Both the position numbers and the translations under genes were made by a program. Below are positions 1 through 8,128 of a DNA stretch of 64,000 bases, one piece after another. Each line of letters begins with the position of its first letter. Position 1 is the first letter of the stretch. The notes under the pieces were generated by a model that saw only the letters and a list, made by a program, of their open reading frames with translations, did not search any database and was not told where the DNA came from. This DNA comes from Saprospiraceae bacterium (GTDB lineage Bacteria; Bacteroidota; Bacteroidia; Chitinophagales; Saprospiraceae): the NCBI GenBank assembly GCA_013214355.1, contig JABSSL010000009.1, positions 62,001 through 126,000 of the forward strand. The letters run 5' to 3'.

Positions 1-1
1 T

Positions 2-421
2 GAATCTTACTTGCTAAATAGTACCGCTAACAGACTAGAACTTCTAGCTGGGTTGATCGATAGTGATGGTCATTATTTGGTCCAGTCAAACGGATTTGAG
101 ATTACTCAAAAAGATGAGGAATTAGCCAAACAAATTAAATTCCTATGCGATTCATTAGGTTTCAGAACTACCCTAAAACCGAAAAGAGCTTCGATCAAAG
201 AGATTGGCTTTGAAACCACTGTTTACCGTTGCAGAATTTATGGTGATATAGATAAGGTACCCGTTAGAATTAAGCGTAAACAACCGCGTCCTTGGAAGAG
301 CATTGTAAATTGGCAAGTAACAGGGATTGAAGTGGAGTTTGATAAGGTGGATGATTACTACGGTTTTGAAATTGACGGAGATCGCTTATTTCTATTGGAA
401 GACATGACCGTCACTCATAAT
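2..421 (+). other. Intein C-terminal part with LAGLIDADG homing endonuclease, inserted in the DnaB P-loop
   Basis: The translated segment shows LLAGLIDSDGHY near its start, a match to the DOD/LAGLIDADG homing endonuclease motif. It ends in LLEDMTVTHN followed by Thr, which fits intein blocks F and G: penultimate His, terminal Asn for cyclisation, and Thr as the +1 nucleophile. The splice junction is therefore after base 421. Seen directly: a clean reading frame through the domain and intact C-terminal splicing residues. Inferred: the N-terminal splicing block and any second LAGLIDADG motif lie upstream of the window. Whether the endonuclease is active cannot be judged from this part. Confidence 0.93.
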
Positions 422-1228
422 ACAGCGTTCACGCTGTCTTTGGCTAAAAATGCGGCCGTCGACTTCAATAAACCCATCGCCTTTTTCTCCCTGGAAATGT
501 CTAGCCTTCAGCTGGCCCAACGGATCATTTCAATGGAAGCGGAGATTTCTGGGATGAAGATGCGAAATGGCCAATTGGAGGATTACGAATGGCAGCAACT
601 GCACTCCGCCATTGAACGGATTGGAGAAGCCCCAATATTTATTGACGATACACCCGGTATCAATGTTTTCGAACTGCGAGCGAAGTGTCGTCGTCTAAAG
701 ATGCAACACGATATCCAAATGATCGTGATTGACTATTTGCAGTTGATGAGTGGGGGAGGGGATAACCAAAAAGGAAATCGGGAACAAGAGGTAAGTGCCA
801 TTTCGCGTGCCTTGAAAGGCCTGGCGAAGGAACTCCATGTGCCCGTTATCGCTCTTTCCCAGCTAAGTCGGGCCGTGGAGCAAAGGGGAGGGACCAAGCG
901 TCCCCAGTTGAGTGACTTGCGGGAAAGTGGATCGATCGAACAAGATGCTGATATTGTGTCTTTCATTTATCGTCCTGAATATTACCAGATTCTGGAAGAT
1001 GAAGAGGGGCAATCCCTAAAAGACGTTGCGGAGATTATTGTAGCCAAGCACCGTCATGGTGCACTAAAGACGGTTAAGCTTCGCTTTACGCCAGAATACG
1101 CCCGTTTCTCAGACCTCGAGGATGCCGATTTCAGCGCCCTACCTGCTGACGAAAACTTTGATCCAGCTTCTTATACCAACATCATTACTCGTCCGTCCAA
1201 GATGAATGACGAGGATATTCCGTTTTAA
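2..1228 (+). CDS. dnaB: Replicative DNA helicase DnaB, 3' part, with intein (partial at window start)
   Basis: The frame is open to the left window edge, so the true start lies outside. The first 140 codons are the C-terminal part of an intein. The rest (from base 422) is the RecA-like ATPase domain of DnaB, the hexameric helicase that unwinds DNA at the replication fork. The extein begins TAFTLSLAKNAA, which in DnaB follows the GxxGxGK of the P-loop, so the intein splits Walker A between Lys and Thr. Further DnaB signatures are FFSLEMSS, Walker B IVIDYLQLMSG, the SQLSRAVE motif and ESGSIEQDADIV near the C-terminus. The second known DnaB intein site (before SIEQDAD) is empty. Without splicing the helicase cannot bind ATP. 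Identification is firm; the length of the missing part is unknown. Confidence 0.96.
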   Translation, partial: ESYLLNSTANRLELLAGLIDSDGHYLVQSNGFEITQKDEELAKQIKFLCDSLGFRTTLKPKRASIKEIGFETTVYRCRIYGDIDKVPVRIKRKQPRPWKSIVNWQVTGIEVEFDKVDDYYGFEIDGDRLFLLEDMTVTHNTAFTLSLAKNAAVDFNKPIAFFSLEMSSLQLAQRIISMEAEISGMKMRNGQLEDYEWQQLHSAIERIGEAPIFIDDTPGINVFELRAKCRRLKMQHDIQMIVIDYLQLMSGGGDNQKGNREQEVSAISRALKGLAKELHVPVIALSQLSRAVEQRGGTKRPQLSDLRESGSIEQDADIVSFIYRPEYYQILEDEEGQSLKDVAEIIVAKHRHGALKTVKLRFTPEYARFSDLEDADFSALPADENFDPASYTNIITRPSKMNDEDIPF

Positions 1229-1286
1229 TGTATAATGCATAATGTTGAATGTTTAATGGGAGATGGATAATGCTATTATTCAATCC

Positions 1287-1307
1287 TCAACTTTCAACTT
1301 TCAACTT
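1287..1307. repeat. Three tandem copies of the 7-mer TCAACTT in the dnaB 3' spacer
   Basis: Three perfect head-to-tail copies of TCAACTT lie in a pyrimidine-rich spacer (about 1281-1345) between dnaB and the sigma factor gene. A short frame through this spacer encodes only low-complexity residues and I do not regard it as a gene. No function is evident; slippage-prone sequence is the simplest reading. Confidence 0.7.
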
Positions 1308-1468
1308 TCCTCCTTCAACCTTCCACTTCCTTCCTCCTCTCAACTCATGAGATCAATTATCTGGAACATCCGAACCGCTACCAGCGTCCATTATTTCACC
1401 ATATTTAAGAAAAATCGCATAACTTCGGTTACCTTTTCAGTGGACAAGCAATAAACACATAGGAAAGT

Positions 1469-2044
1469 ATGAACGAACACCCTGAAACAGCACTAATTGA
1501 GATGTTGAAAGGTGAAGATCAGCGGAAAACAAATGAAGCCTTTTCCCAGCTATATCAACAGCATTATGAATCGATAAAACAGTTAGTTAGAAGGAATAAT
1601 GGAACTGATGAGGAGGCTGATGATATTTTTCAAGAAACGCTCTTTGCCTTTTACACCCAGCTTCGGCAGAAGAATCTGCAACTGAATTGCAGCATCCAAA
1701 CCTACTTGTATTCGGTAGCAAGGAATCTGTGGTTAGATGAATTGCGGAAACGCAAAAAGAAAGTCAAGCTAGTGGAAACACATACGTTCATTCCACTACA
1801 GGAAGATCATTTAACTACTATGTTGGCAACGGAACAAAACCAACAAATAGCAAAGATCATCCGCTTATTAGATGATAAGTGCCAACAAGTGCTTGTTCAC
1901 TTCTATTTCGATCGCTATCGAATGAAGAAAATTGCCAGTTTGTTAGGGTTTGCTAATGAACAAGTGGCAAAGTCTAAAAAGTCAAAATGCTTGAAAAAAC
2001 TGAAAACGCTGGTGGAGGAGCGCCGCCATCAATTTGAAGTATAG
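1469..2044 (+). CDS. RNA polymerase sigma factor, ECF (sigma-70 family)
   Basis: A 191-residue protein with the two-domain layout of extracytoplasmic-function sigma factors. Region 2 lies at about residues 20-95, with the acidic EEADDIFQETLFAFY segment and the region 2.4-like YLYSVARNLWLDELRKRK. Region 4 is at about residues 125-185 with a helix-turn-helix, MKKIASLLGFANEQVAKSKK. ECF factors direct RNA polymerase to a small regulon and are normally held by a membrane anti-sigma partner. The next gene starts two bases after the stop codon and encodes a single-pass membrane protein, so the two are probably co-transcribed as a sigma/regulator pair. The target promoters are not known. Confidence 0.9.
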   Translation: MNEHPETALIEMLKGEDQRKTNEAFSQLYQQHYESIKQLVRRNNGTDEEADDIFQETLFAFYTQLRQKNLQLNCSIQTYLYSVARNLWLDELRKRKKKVKLVETHTFIPLQEDHLTTMLATEQNQQIAKIIRLLDDKCQQVLVHFYFDRYRMKKIASLLGFANEQVAKSKKSKCLKKLKTLVEERRHQFEV

Positions 2045-2046
2045 CC

Positions 2047-2796
2047 ATGAAAGTTAATGAAGAACAAATAGATGATTTCTTATTGGATCGAATGTCACAA
2101 AGTGATCGACAGGCATTTGAACAGGAGTTGGATAAGAATAGTGAGTTGGCCAATCAGGTAAAGGTGCAGCGAGAGATCCTCGGAGGCCTTGCCGTAATTG
2201 GCAAGGAACAATTCAAAGCTCGTTTGCAACGGATTAAGGAGGAGACTTTTTCCGAATCTCTCACTCCAGAGGTACAGAAAAGAAAGTTAAGCAAGTGGAT
2301 ATGGTGGCTTGCAGCGGTAATTGCAATTTCACTAGCCATCTTCCTTTTTTGGAAATTAACTACTCCCGGTGGCGAGGATCCCAATGTCATCTACGCAGAT
2401 TTATTTGAGGTTTACAATGTACCAGTGGTGCAGAGAGATACGGATGATCCACAGCTCATTAAACAGCTCTCTACATATTATAAAGAGGGGGCATACTCAG
2501 CGTTTATTGAAGGTTTTGAAGGTCAAAGTAATGCCTTTAGTGATCATCCAGAGTTGCAGCTAAATCTTGGCATCAGTTACTTGCAAACTGAGCAGCCCCT
2601 GAAAGCAGCAAGCGTGTTGGCACAGCTGGAAGAGAGCAATTACCCCGCTTATCATGATCATGCTCGTTGGTATCGTATTTTGGCAGCCTTGCAAGAGGGG
2701 GATAGCGCCAAGGCTCGTCAGCTATTACCACGATTATTGGAGGATGAGAATGCCGATCACCATGTGGAAGCCAAGGAACTAGCTATACGTTTATAG
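2047..2796 (+). CDS. Putative anti-sigma-like single-pass membrane protein with periplasmic TPR-like domain
   Basis: 249 residues. The N-terminal 75 residues are cytoplasmic and begin with an acidic stretch (EEQIDDFLLDRMSQSDRQAFE) resembling the zinc-less anti-sigma N-terminus common in Bacteroidetes. One transmembrane helix follows at about residues 79-98 (WIWWLAAVIAISLAIFLFW). The remainder is helical and TPR-like (LQLNLGISYLQTEQPLKAASVL). It lies two bases downstream of the ECF sigma gene, which supports a role in holding or sensing for that sigma factor. The anti-sigma function is inferred from context and architecture; no classical HxxxCxxC motif is present. Confidence 0.7.
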   Translation: MKVNEEQIDDFLLDRMSQSDRQAFEQELDKNSELANQVKVQREILGGLAVIGKEQFKARLQRIKEETFSESLTPEVQKRKLSKWIWWLAAVIAISLAIFLFWKLTTPGGEDPNVIYADLFEVYNVPVVQRDTDDPQLIKQLSTYYKEGAYSAFIEGFEGQSNAFSDHPELQLNLGISYLQTEQPLKAASVLAQLEESNYPAYHDHARWYRILAALQEGDSAKARQLLPRLLEDENADHHVEAKELAIRL

Positions 2797-2994
2797 CTGC
2801 TTGGTGGCTTCATGTACAGCCCATAAGTTTGAAATCCTCTCCTAAGGCCTTTCCTCCTAGGCTATTCGTGCGAGTCGAGAGAGCATTTCATTGCCCCTAA
2901 CCCATAGCGAATCAAGCCCTAATACATGAAATAAAGTATAGTTTGGTTGGCCAAATTACGTTTAACGACTAACTTGACATGCAATTACCGAACT

Positions 2995-3029
2995 TTGGAC
3001 AAAAAGAGCTATCTTTCGCTTTTGTCCAA
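2995..3029. promoter_or_regulatory. Perfect 10-bp inverted repeat upstream of the PorP/SprF-like gene
   Basis: TTGGACAAAA at 2995-3004 is mirrored by TTTTGTCCAA at 3020-3029, with a second short pairing (AAAGA/TCTTT) possible inside. It ends 50 bases before the start codon at 3080. No T-run follows, so a terminator is less likely than an operator or a 5' leader hairpin. The binding factor is unknown. Confidence 0.45.
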
Positions 3030-3079
3030 TTAAACCGGAAAGCGTAGCGCTAAATAGTATTGATTTCAAAATAATCTTT

Positions 3080-4159
3080 ATGAAGCTAGAAAAACTTTTA
3101 CTTCTTTTTTTTACTGTCATCTCTCTTTCCTCCCTATCCGCACAAGATATCCACAATACGCTCTTTAACATGTCGCCGCTTACGCTTAATCCGGCCTTGA
3201 CAGGTGCCTTTGAAGGAACTGCACGGATTGGAGGAATTTATCGTGCTCAGGATTTTGCCTTGGATGGTGGCGAAGGATATTCAACGCCTTCCTTTTACAT
3301 CGATGCTCCTATCTTTCGTGGTTTTGGAAAAAGAGACTGGATTGGAGTGGGCATGATGTTTTACCAGGATAATTCGGGTACACTAAATCTAAAAACGACT
3401 ACAAGTCAATTATCAGGTTCTTATCACTTGTCATTAGATAAGAAATCTCAGAATATGCTAACCTTTGCGGTGCAGTGGGGCCAGGTGAATCGGGGTATTG
3501 ATCCATCCAGAGGAGTATTTAGTGATACATTTTCAGAAGCATTTGGTGGTTTTGGTAATTCAACCTCAGAAGATCCATTAGCGAATGGAGGCAGTGCTCC
3601 TACCCCCGGCCCAGGAGGAAGAAATGATTCTGAACTGACCAGGAATTTTTCAGACATCGGAGCAGGTATCATGTTGCGTTCCAACATTGGAGACGAATCT
3701 AAGTTGGAGTTGGGCGTTGCTTATGGTCACTTGACTACGCCTCGATACAATTTTATCACTGCCGGAGGAAGCTCTGATGCTAATAGACGCCCCGCTAAGA
3801 TTGTAGCGCACGGACGCCTGGTAATGCCTTTACAAGGTAAGTGGACATTTGAACCCACCTTCTTGTTCCAAAATACTAGCGCGGCCAATGAATTTGGCTT
3901 ACAAGCTTGGGCAGGACATCAAATCAACCCGGATACTAAGTTGAACTTTGGTTTGGGATATCGAGTTGGAGATGCGGGAAAATTCCTCTTTGGAATCGAG
4001 CACAAAGAGCTGACTGCCGCGATTGCCTATGATCTTTCGCTATCTTCGAGAAATCAGATCAATAACTACCAAGGAGCCATTGAATTGGCCGCTTTCTATA
4101 TCTTGAAGATATACAAGAAGCCAGATGTGAAACCAGCTATCATCTGTCCTAGATTTTAA
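3080..4159 (+). CDS. PorP/SprF family type IX secretion membrane protein
   Basis: 359 residues with a cleavable signal peptide (hydrophobic to about residue 20, ending LSAQ). The mature protein begins with the family hallmark, a segment close to FNMSPLTLNPALTGAFEG, and continues as amphipathic beta strands of an outer-membrane barrel. PorP/SprF proteins are integral outer-membrane components of the T9SS; most Bacteroidetes carry several paralogues, each often followed by an OmpA/PD40 protein. Exactly that pairing is seen here with the gene at 4394. This copy may serve secretion or cell-surface attachment of a particular substrate class rather than be the core PorP; which it is cannot be decided from the sequence. 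Confidence 0.88.
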   Translation: MKLEKLLLLFFTVISLSSLSAQDIHNTLFNMSPLTLNPALTGAFEGTARIGGIYRAQDFALDGGEGYSTPSFYIDAPIFRGFGKRDWIGVGMMFYQDNSGTLNLKTTTSQLSGSYHLSLDKKSQNMLTFAVQWGQVNRGIDPSRGVFSDTFSEAFGGFGNSTSEDPLANGGSAPTPGPGGRNDSELTRNFSDIGAGIMLRSNIGDESKLELGVAYGHLTTPRYNFITAGGSSDANRRPAKIVAHGRLVMPLQGKWTFEPTFLFQNTSAANEFGLQAWAGHQINPDTKLNFGLGYRVGDAGKFLFGIEHKELTAAIAYDLSLSSRNQINNYQGAIELAAFYILKIYKKPDVKPAIICPRF

Positions 4160-4393
4160 CAGTTTATTAAACAAATATTTATCGAAATCTTCGTTTAATA
4201 ACTGGATGACTTTTATCCGGACCAAATCGTCTAAAGGAGGTCATCGCATCTAGAACTGTTTTTGCTCCCGATTTGGGAAGCTCGATTTTAGTTCAAATAG
4301 ACCAAATATAAAGAGTAAGGAGTGATCAGTGATCAGCAGAAAACTACTCATAATGGGCATCCGATCGCTAGCTCTTCGACAAACCTCAATCAT

Positions 4394-6937
4394 ATGATAA
4401 AGAAGATATTTACGCTTTCCCTTATTGTCGGGGCGAGCCTCACCCTGACGGCCCAGCCTATTAGCAAGTCATCGTATGAAACTATGATCCAAACAGCAGA
4501 AGAAACCTTAGCCAAAGGAGACTTCTACAATGCCTTGGATTGGTACCAAAAAGCATATGATGAGGAGAAAGATCGGGAGTTACTCCCCATCTTGGCCAAA
4601 TTGCATTATGATATTCGTGACTACACTCGCGCCGCACGGACCTATGAAAGAGTGTTCCGCAGAGATAAGGAGAATAAACATGCGGAGGATCGATTCATCT
4701 TCGGTCGAGTACTAAAGATGAATAAAGAGTACGATGAAGCTATTGTACAACTGCAAGAGTTTATCGATAACACCGAAGATCCAATCCGTAAGCAATTGGC
4801 ACAACAGGAAATTATCGGAGCCGAGATGGCGATGGCCATGTCTGGATCTTCCCAGGGCGTAGAAATTGAAAATATCGGTAAGAACGTCAATACCAAGACG
4901 AGCGAATATGCACCCACGATGTCTCCGGATGGCAATACCTTGTATTACTCCATGCTGGAAGAAGCGGATGATGTGACAATTGTTGACGCTGAAAATGTTG
5001 ACTTTCATGCTAAGATCTACATGTCTAAGAAAGGCGAAAGAGGTTGGGGTAAGCCAACGGTGCTAGATGAAAAGATCAATCGTCCAGGTACCAACTCTGT
5101 GAATACAGCGCTTTCTCCTGATGGTCGTCGCTTGTTCTTTACTCGATCTGTATTGGAGGGCAATGGCGTGGCTTACAGTAAAATCTACATGAGTGAGGAA
5201 GGAGATGGAAGCTGGTTGGGGGCTCAAGAGGTGCAGGGTGTGAATGGAGAATATATTGCGACCCATCCCGCGGTGGGCGAATTGTTTGGTAAAGAAGTAT
5301 TGTTTTTCTCTTCAAACATGGATGGAGGTAAAGGAGGACTGGACCTTTACTATGCTACCTACAAAGGAGATGGGGTATACGCCGATCCGATACCCTTGAG
5401 TGATCAGATTAATACCGTCGGCGACGAGATGACTCCCCATTACCATGATGGTACATTATATTTTAGTTCTACTGGACATCCTGGCATTGGTGGTTTAGAC
5501 ATTTTCTATAGTGTTTGGGATGGCTCTAAGTGGAGTGACCCCCAGAATATGGGATCTGGCTATAATACTAGCGTGGATGATTTGTATTTTCGATTGGATG
5601 CTGGTGGCTATAACGGTCTTTTGACTTCCAATAGAGAAGGTGGTCGTTCTGTTAAGAGTAAGACCTGCTGCGATGATATTTATACTTTCAGTATTGCCAA
5701 AGTATATGCTGACCTGGCAGTAGGTGTCTTCAATGAGGCAAAGAAAGGACTACCAGGTGCTACTGTGACGCTGATACCTATGGAAGGCAAGAAGAAAGAT
5801 GGACCTGGTCGCAGCCAAACCAAACAAAAAGGTAACCGATTTGATTACGATCTTGAATTGGAGAAAGCATACCGTGTATTGGTGACCAGGGAGGGTTACT
5901 TTCCTGATTCCTTAGAATTTAACACATTAGGTGTGGAGGAAGTAACACATGTCGTAAAACGTGTTTTCCTAAAAGCAAAACCTGTCCCTCCTCCGGAACC
6001 ATTATATGATACGATTACGATCGAGGAAGCAATTGTATTGGAAAATATCCTCTATGATTTCGACAGTGATCGCATTAAGAAAGAAGCTGAGCCAGATTTG
6101 CAGTTGGTAAAAGAGCTGATGGAGGAGTATCCGGATATGGTTATCGAGCTGAGTTCACATACGGACCTTCGTGGGGATGACAATTATAACGAGAACCTAT
6201 CTCAAGCAAGGGCTGAATCTGCTAGGCGCTGGCTAGTGAGAAATGGTATCTCTCGCTCAAGGATCCAAGCTAAAGGGTATGGAGAAAAGGTACCACAAAC
6301 GGTGAGTAGCCGAGTAGCTGGAAAGCATGAGTTCCTAACCGAAGGTGATGTACTGACACCAGAGTATATTGGGAAGCTTGAGGATAAGGATTCGGAGGAA
6401 GTGGCACACAGTATTAACCGTCGTACCGAATTTAAGATTCTAGAAGGCCCTCAGACGATCACTATTAAGAGTACACGCTTGCGAAAACAAGAGCAAAGTA
6501 AGAAAACTCCAAAGCGCAAGAGTAACATTATAGGATCTCGTTCATATCCAGTGGACTCCGTAAAAATTAGCCAATTATCTTCTTTATATGGGAAGAAAAA
6601 CCTAAAGGGAGTTCCGGTAATGAAGTTCAAAAGCCGCATGATCCCCTTGGGTAAGGTGAAGAAGGGAGATAAGCGGGACTTCAAATTTGAATTTACCAAT
6701 ATCGGAGATACGCCATTGGAAATATCATTGGTTTCGGCATGTGATTGTACTACCACAGACTACTCCACGGACCCAGTGGCTCCAGGAAAGACGGGAACGA
6801 TCTACGTCACCTTCGATAGTACGGATAAGGATGAATCAGAGGTAATCGATGTCGATGTGATTTTGGAAAACGTAGATCCAGAAACGGATTATCCTATCAT
6901 AGAACAATTGAAGTATACTTACGAATTGATCAAATAA
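4394..6937 (+). CDS. PorE-like OmpA family protein: TPR, PD40 propeller, carboxypeptidase-regulatory-like, OmpA, plus C-terminal DUF1573
   Basis: I chose the ATG at 4394 (847 residues) because it opens directly into a signal peptide (MIKKIFTLSLIVG, ending TLTAQ); an in-frame GTG at 4322 would only add a hydrophilic tail. Order in the mature protein: TPR helices (about 25-145), PD40/WD40-like propeller repeats with SPDGRRLFFTR and HDGTLYFSSTGHPG (about 170-435), a beta-sandwich of carboxypeptidase-regulatory type (about 440-525), an OmpA peptidoglycan-binding domain (LYDFDSDRIKKEAEPDL to NRRTEFKIL, about 545-690), then DUF1573 (IPLGKVKKGDKRDFKFEFTN, about 745-845). The first four match PorE, which links the T9SS to peptidoglycan. 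The added DUF1573 is unusual. It follows the PorP-like gene and probably works with it. Confidence 0.88.
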   Translation: MIKKIFTLSLIVGASLTLTAQPISKSSYETMIQTAEETLAKGDFYNALDWYQKAYDEEKDRELLPILAKLHYDIRDYTRAARTYERVFRRDKENKHAEDRFIFGRVLKMNKEYDEAIVQLQEFIDNTEDPIRKQLAQQEIIGAEMAMAMSGSSQGVEIENIGKNVNTKTSEYAPTMSPDGNTLYYSMLEEADDVTIVDAENVDFHAKIYMSKKGERGWGKPTVLDEKINRPGTNSVNTALSPDGRRLFFTRSVLEGNGVAYSKIYMSEEGDGSWLGAQEVQGVNGEYIATHPAVGELFGKEVLFFSSNMDGGKGGLDLYYATYKGDGVYADPIPLSDQINTVGDEMTPHYHDGTLYFSSTGHPGIGGLDIFYSVWDGSKWSDPQNMGSGYNTSVDDLYFRLDAGGYNGLLTSNREGGRSVKSKTCCDDIYTFSIAKVYADLAVGVFNEAKKGLPGATVTLIPMEGKKKDGPGRSQTKQKGNRFDYDLELEKAYRVLVTREGYFPDSLEFNTLGVEEVTHVVKRVFLKAKPVPPPEPLYDTITIEEAIVLENILYDFDSDRIKKEAEPDLQLVKELMEEYPDMVIELSSHTDLRGDDNYNENLSQARAESARRWLVRNGISRSRIQAKGYGEKVPQTVSSRVAGKHEFLTEGDVLTPEYIGKLEDKDSEEVAHSINRRTEFKILEGPQTITIKSTRLRKQEQSKKTPKRKSNIIGSRSYPVDSVKISQLSSLYGKKNLKGVPVMKFKSRMIPLGKVKKGDKRDFKFEFTNIGDTPLEISLVSACDCTTTDYSTDPVAPGKTGTIYVTFDSTDKDESEVIDVDVILENVDPETDYPIIEQLKYTYELIK

Positions 6938-7032
6938 CCCAAAATGCGATGAAGGAGCGCAAAAAAGGAGGATTTTGCGGCAACATAGAGCCGAGAGCTT
7001 GGTTTTGCCGCAAAGATCTGATGCATTTTGGG
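6938..7032. repeat. Nested inverted repeats directly after the OmpA-DUF1573 stop codon
   Basis: Immediately after the stop codon, CCCAAAATGC (6938-6947) pairs perfectly with GCATTTTGGG (7023-7032). Inside it TTTGCGGCA (6974-6982) pairs with TGCCGCAAA (7006-7014). The transcript could fold into a long two-stage hairpin that protects the 3' end or helps termination, although no clear U-tract follows. It may also be a mobile extragenic palindrome. Confidence 0.55.
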
Positions 7033-7100
7033 CGCTGCAGGATGAATCGCAACTTGGATTAGATAATCTTAGTTAGTAGATCAATAGTGCTTTGCACGAT

Positions 7101-7135
7101 ATAAGGTGTGTCAGTTGAATATTGACACACCTTAT
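7101..7135. promoter_or_regulatory. Operator-like 13-bp perfect inverted repeat over the pnuC promoter
   Basis: ATAAGGTGTGTCA (7101-7113) and TGACACACCTTAT (7123-7135) are perfect inverted copies around a 9-base centre. The -33 element of the predicted pnuC promoter lies in the centre and the -7 element starts just past the right arm, so a bound dimer would block RNA polymerase. A repressor sensing NAD or vitamin status is a reasonable guess for a niacin-type transporter. The regulator is not in the window. A terminator-like hairpin is the alternative reading. Confidence 0.6.
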
Positions 7136-7144
7136 TTATTTTTG
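7115..7144 (+). promoter_or_regulatory. Predicted pnuC promoter (Bacteroidetes -33/-7 type)
   Basis: The -7 element TATTTTTG at 7137-7144 matches TAnnTTTG at every defined position. A TTG at 7115-7117 lies 19 bases upstream, the usual spacing for the -33 element. Transcription would start near 7150, about 20 bases before the ATG at 7171. Confidence 0.6.
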
Positions 7145-7170
7145 CAGCCAGACAAACTTATTTGAGTGGG

Positions 7171-7785
7171 ATGATAGAACAGCTACTAGCCTTAAGTTGG
7201 GTGGATTGGGTGGTGACAGTCACCGGAATCATTTATGTTATCCTAGCAGCACAAGAAAACATTTGGTGCTGGTTTTGGGGCTTCATTAGTTGTAGTCTTT
7301 GGGCATACGCGGATTTTGCCTTTTATCAGCTATATGCAGACGGTGTGCTTCAATTATTCTATGCCGCCATGAGTCTTTGGGGCTATTGGCAGTGGAAGCA
7401 TCAGGCCGAGGAAGGAGAACCCTTAGCCATTAGCCGAATGAGTGCCAAAGAGCATATCTTCATGATTAGCTTGGGTGTGATAGGGGGGATAGTCGCCGGG
7501 TACTTTCTAGGAGCCTATACCGATGCTGCGGCTACGTATCCAGATGCCATTACCACCGTATTTGCATTACTAACTACCTACCTGGTCATTCAGAAGAAAA
7601 TGGAGAACTGGATCTACTGGATTGGTATTGATAGTATCTATGTGTTCATTTACCAGAGTAGAGGAGCCTATCTTTTTGTCGTGATCATGTTGATATACTT
7701 GGTCGTGGCAGTTTACGGCTGGCGAAATTGGCAACGTAAATACAAAGCCCAGGACATTCCGCTTCAGCATCTCACCTCGCATTAA
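7171..7785 (+). CDS. pnuC: PnuC family nicotinamide riboside-type vitamin transporter
   Basis: About 204 residues from the ATG at 7171 (a TTG three codons earlier is possible). PnuC proteins are inner-membrane facilitators that take up nicotinamide riboside, which a kinase then traps; relatives carry thiamine or riboflavin. Family features: about seven hydrophobic helices, the early WVTGIIYVILAAQENIWCWFWG-like helix pair with NIWCW, the SLWGYWQW motif near residue 72, and a late IGIDSIYVFIYQSRGAY segment. Length fits the family. Monocistronic; it has its own promoter with an overlapping palindrome. The exact vitamin cannot be read from the sequence, and no kinase gene is adjacent. Confidence 0.88.
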   Translation: MIEQLLALSWVDWVVTVTGIIYVILAAQENIWCWFWGFISCSLWAYADFAFYQLYADGVLQLFYAAMSLWGYWQWKHQAEEGEPLAISRMSAKEHIFMISLGVIGGIVAGYFLGAYTDAAATYPDAITTVFALLTTYLVIQKKMENWIYWIGIDSIYVFIYQSRGAYLFVVIMLIYLVVAVYGWRNWQRKYKAQDIPLQHLTSH

Positions 7786-8053
7786 GCCCAAGAATGGATT
7801 TCAAACTAATTTCTGCTTTCCTGCATTTTCTGGCTTTTCTTCAAAACATTGCATAGCAAAGTATGGTCTTACTCAGAGAAAAGCAAAATCGGGACCTAGG
7901 ATAAGGGGTTAGAGAGTCGATACCGAGACAGCTTCCACGAATTGATAGCAAGGAACGCTTGTTCCGGTATAATTATTCTCCAGAAGGTTTTGTACGCCTG
8001 TATGGCGTCCTGTAGGCCTTCATAACCGCTTAATACACTTGATTATAGCTTTT

Positions 8054-8074
8054 TATTTAGATTAAATCTAAATA
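8054..8074. promoter_or_regulatory. 21-bp AT-rich palindrome upstream of the nqr operon
   Basis: TATTTAGATT, a central A, then AATCTAAATA: both 10-base arms match perfectly. The TTTAGATTAAATCTAAA core has the size and AT-rich dyad shape of sites bound by DtxR/IdeR-type metal repressors. The site lies 55 bases upstream of the predicted -7 element, so it could be an activator or repressor site. The assignment to a factor is inference only. Confidence 0.5.
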
Positions 8075-8128
8075 AATGTACTATTTAACATTGGATAAGC
8101 CTAGGTGCTGGATAAATGCAAAAGTTTA

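Noticed and set aside
1263-1454. 63-codon plus-strand frame in the dnaB-sigma spacer
   Set aside because: It reads through the TCAACTT microsatellite and pyrimidine-rich sequence and shows no domain or conserved pattern.
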